A stretch of DNA of 64,000 nt from Roseibium sp. GTDB taxonomy: Bacteria; Pseudomonadota; Alphaproteobacteria; Rhizobiales; Stappiaceae. Where the stretch lies: positions 434,001 through 498,000 of the forward strand of contig JAEPML010000003.1 in the NCBI GenBank assembly GCA_017643925.1, read 5' to 3'. Below, in pieces: positions 61,697 through 64,000 of this stretch (within the stretch, counting starts at the first letter, position 1; each line of letters opens with the position of its first letter). A program made the translations under genes and the position numbers. The notes below the pieces were generated by a model. That model was not told the origin of the DNA and made no database searches. It was given only the letters and a program-made list of their open reading frames with translations.

Positions 61697-62646
61697 GCAC
61701 TGTACAGGGACTGGCTGCGGATATTGGCGGCACGAACACCCGCCTCGCGCTGGTTGAAAACGGCCAGGTTTGCCAGGATACGATTGTCCGGTTTCGCAAC
61801 GCCGATTTCGAGACACCGGAAGCTGCCATCGACACCTATCTGTCGACGGCGGGGCATCCTGTTTGCGGATCAGCCGTGATCGCGATCGCCGCGCCGATCG
61901 ACGGCACAGCAATCCGGATGACCAATCACCCCTGGACCTTCAATGCAAGCTGCATCGGAAAGATTCTGGGCGGTGCAAAGGTGAGGTTTCTGAACGACTT
62001 CGAAGCGCTGGCCTATTCGCTCGACAAGGTCGATCCGACCCGACTGAAACCCGTGCGAACACCTGACCGCCAGGTGCGCACAAACGCGACCAGGCTGGTC
62101 GTCGGGGCCGGGACCGGCTTCAACGCCGCGGCTTTGTACCAGACCGCCGGAGACAATCTTGTCGGGACCGGCGAATGCGGCCACGCCACACTCCCAGTCG
62201 AGACCGACAGGGAGTTGCGGCTTTGGACCTATCTTTCGCGCAACAGGAAAAGAGCGTCGGTGGAGCGCGCGCTGTCGGGCAACGGTTTACGGGAAATCTA
62301 CGAGTGGCACTGCCTTGAAAGCGGGAAACTGGCGAAGCCGCATTCCCCCGCCGAGATTGCCCGACTGGCGAAGGAAGCGATCGATCCCGACTGCTCCGCC
62401 GCCGCGCGCCAATGGGTCACCTTTCTCGGGCGGGTTATCGGTGACCTTGCTCTGATCTTTCTTTCCCTGGGCGGCATCGTCCTGACGGGTGGTGTGACCC
62501 GGTCGCTCGCAGGTTTTCTGGCCGAACCGGAATTTGCCGCGGCCCTTTGCGCCAAGGGCAGGCAGCAGGAACTTGTCTCCGGCATCCCCGTTCACCTGCT
62601 CGACGATGATTTTGCCGCCCTGACAGGCTGCGCCGCGCGCATGTGA
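61693..62646 (+). CDS. glk: Glucokinase (Glk family)
   Basis: Hexokinase-fold kinase of 317 residues using ATP to make glucose 6-phosphate in the cytoplasm. LAADIGGTNTRLALVENGQ near residue 7 is the phosphate-1 motif; VRFLNDFEALAYSL near 96 carries the catalytic Asp; VVGAGTGFNAAAL near 136 and GECGHATLPVETD near 157 bind sugar; GGIVLTGGVTRSLAGFL near 258 binds adenosine. It is of the bacterial Glk type (PF02685), not ROK. ATGA overlap with the ATPase indicates it handles glucose released from or carried by this importer. A glycosidase is not in the operon. Confidence 0.92.
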   Translation: MSTVQGLAADIGGTNTRLALVENGQVCQDTIVRFRNADFETPEAAIDTYLSTAGHPVCGSAVIAIAAPIDGTAIRMTNHPWTFNASCIGKILGGAKVRFLNDFEALAYSLDKVDPTRLKPVRTPDRQVRTNATRLVVGAGTGFNAAALYQTAGDNLVGTGECGHATLPVETDRELRLWTYLSRNRKRASVERALSGNGLREIYEWHCLESGKLAKPHSPAEIARLAKEAIDPDCSAAARQWVTFLGRVIGDLALIFLSLGGIVLTGGVTRSLAGFLAEPEFAAALCAKGRQQELVSGIPVHLLDDDFAALTGCAARM

Positions 62647-62661
62647 AATCGAATTTCCCGT

Positions 62662-63582
62662 TCACGACGTGAGCTGCATCTCGTCAATGACGCTCTGGAC
62701 GGCAAGCCGGAAGACCTGCTCCTCCGCACCCGGCTGGGTGTCCGGGCGCGTCATGAGACCGACCGGACCCTTGGTGATGTCGCTGTCGAAGGGCAGGCGA
62801 ACCAGATGTCCATCCGCGGTTTCGTTTTGCACGACACCTGCGGAAATGATCCAGACCGCATCCGTGCGCCGTGTATAGACGCGCCCGAAGGCGCCGGAAA
62901 CCGTTTCGATGCGGTTGGGGATTTCGCCAACGCCATTGGCAATCATGAACCGCTCGACCAGCGGCCGGATGGCCGATCCTTCCGGCGGATAGATGACGGG
63001 CCAGTCGACGATCTTCTTGATGTCAGGGTTTTCCAGGAGTGGATGTCCGGTGCGGACAACGAGATCCACCCGTTCGGAATAGAGCTGGGTAAATGACACG
63101 CCCTCCATGGAAACCGGACGCCCGAGCCGGCCGATGACGAGATCGAGTTCGCCAAGTTTCAGGCGCTCGATCAGATAGCCGTGGGGGCCGTCCATGATCT
63201 GCAGCATGACATTCGGGGCAAGCTCGGCAAATTCGCGCACCACCGGCGGCATCAGACTGGCGGCGACACTTGGCAACGCGCCGACCTTCAGCGTTGCCCG
63301 CGCATGTTCGCCCTCCTTCTCGACACCGTCGAGCCCCTGCTGCAGGCTTGCCAGGGAGATCTGCGCGAAATGCAGGAACACCTTGCCCTGTTTGGTTAGC
63401 GCGATGCCCGCCCTGTTCCGGGTCATCAGGGTGGCCCCGATAATGTCCTCAAGCTCCTTCAGTGTCTTCGAGATGGCCGGCTGTGTCAGGAACAACTTGT
63501 CCGCCGCCAGCTTGAGGCTACGCTCCTGCGCGATTTCAACAAAACACTGGATGTGCCGAAACTTGATACGCCGATCGATCAT
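62662..63582 (-). CDS. pcaQ: LysR family regulator, PcaQ-like
   Basis: LysR-type activator of 306 residues. N-terminal helix-turn-helix: MIDRRIKFRHIQCFVEIAQE, then LAADKLFLTQPAISKTLKEL; the MIDRRIKFRH opening is typical of PcaQ from rhizobia and roseobacters. The effector domain includes LKVGALPSVAASLMPPVVRE and LGELDLVIGRLGRP. PcaQ activates protocatechuate (pca) genes with beta-carboxymuconate as signal; divergent pobA makes protocatechuate, which fits. pca genes themselves would lie past the right edge. The alternative is a pob-specific LysR regulator. Confidence 0.78.
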   Translation of the reverse strand: MIDRRIKFRHIQCFVEIAQERSLKLAADKLFLTQPAISKTLKELEDIIGATLMTRNRAGIALTKQGKVFLHFAQISLASLQQGLDGVEKEGEHARATLKVGALPSVAASLMPPVVREFAELAPNVMLQIMDGPHGYLIERLKLGELDLVIGRLGRPVSMEGVSFTQLYSERVDLVVRTGHPLLENPDIKKIVDWPVIYPPEGSAIRPLVERFMIANGVGEIPNRIETVSGAFGRVYTRRTDAVWIISAGVVQNETADGHLVRLPFDSDITKGPVGLMTRPDTQPGAEEQVFRLAVQSVIDEMQLTS

Positions 63583-63597
63583 TTAGTTGCTCATTTT

Positions 63598-63626
63598 GAT
63601 ATGAAAGAGGCTGAATATCTCATTTT
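63598..63626. promoter_or_regulatory. Candidate LysR site between the PcaQ-like gene and pobA
   Basis: GATAT (63598-63602) and ATATC (63615-63619) form a dyad with a 12-base spacer, near a TCATTTT repeat at 63591 and 63620. The published PcaQ box type (ATAACC-N4-GGTTAA) is not seen. Low-confidence operator. Confidence 0.35.
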
Positions 63627-63654
63627 ACTTCTCTTTTTTGGACATTCAATATGA

Positions 63655-64000
<346 letters not shown>

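Overview
The window looks like chromosome of a marine-type alphaproteobacterium of the order Hyphomicrobiales/Rhizobiales, closest in flavour to Roseibium/Labrenzia (Stappiaceae). That placement is inference from gene content: several sugar ABC transporters, ROK and LacI regulators, a PmpAB-Blh sulfur module, an MmcB SOS gene, a PreTA pyrimidine module, BCCT transport and pobA beside a PcaQ-like regulator. Coding is dense and GC-rich, with only a few AT-rich gaps. I see no rRNA, tRNA, CRISPR array, insertion sequence or phage gene.

Layout. 1-1486: end of an LssY-type membrane protein and a convergent secreted DUF1176-like protein. 1588-5289: a persulfide/sulfur operon (pmpA-pmpB-blh-sulP) under a promoter whose -10 lies in a perfect palindrome. 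5312-8228: a small secreted protein, mmcB with an SOS box, a divergent photolyase/cryptochrome and its DUF2256 partner. 8279-14460 (minus): the xylose operon (binding protein, permease, ATPase, xylB, xylA), with a divergent ROK repressor whose gene runs without a gap into a di-heme DUF1111 cytochrome and a CRTAC1/ASPIC-UnbV protein. 19827-28422: pyrimidine reduction (preT, preA), a BCCT carrier with a 36-residue membrane micropeptide, a DoxX/SDR pair, an orphan NMT1-type binding protein and a nitroreductase. RutR-like operators lie in front of preT and between the last two genes. 28495-36013 (minus): a complete bacterial V-type ATPase operon in the order B-D-I-K-E-DUF2764-A, whose K subunit carries the sodium ligand set. 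36424-45026: a serine hydrolase, a cytochrome b561/ethylbenzene-dehydrogenase-like fusion with an iron-sulfur reductase, and a PstS-like binding protein coupled to a GGDEF/EAL sensor.

45027-62646 holds two carbohydrate systems. The first is a LacI-controlled CUT1 importer followed by a TIM-barrel isomerase, a Gfo/Idh/MocA oxidoreductase, an aldo/keto reductase, a GH43 beta-xylosidase and a second TIM-barrel isomerase. The second is a CUT1 importer with glucokinase, divergent from a ROK repressor. With the xylose operon this suggests import of xylosides/xylo-oligosaccharides, cytoplasmic hydrolysis, and xylose flow through XylA/XylB. The window ends in a PcaQ-like regulator and the start of pobA (4-hydroxybenzoate catabolism).

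The strongest candidates for something under-described are the permuted, DUF2764-containing, probably Na+-coupled V-ATPase; the b561-EBDH/ferredoxin-reductase pair; the ROK-DUF1111-CRTAC1 chain; the PBP-GGDEF/EAL sensor pair; and the divergent photolyase subfamily with a possible sliding-clamp peptide.
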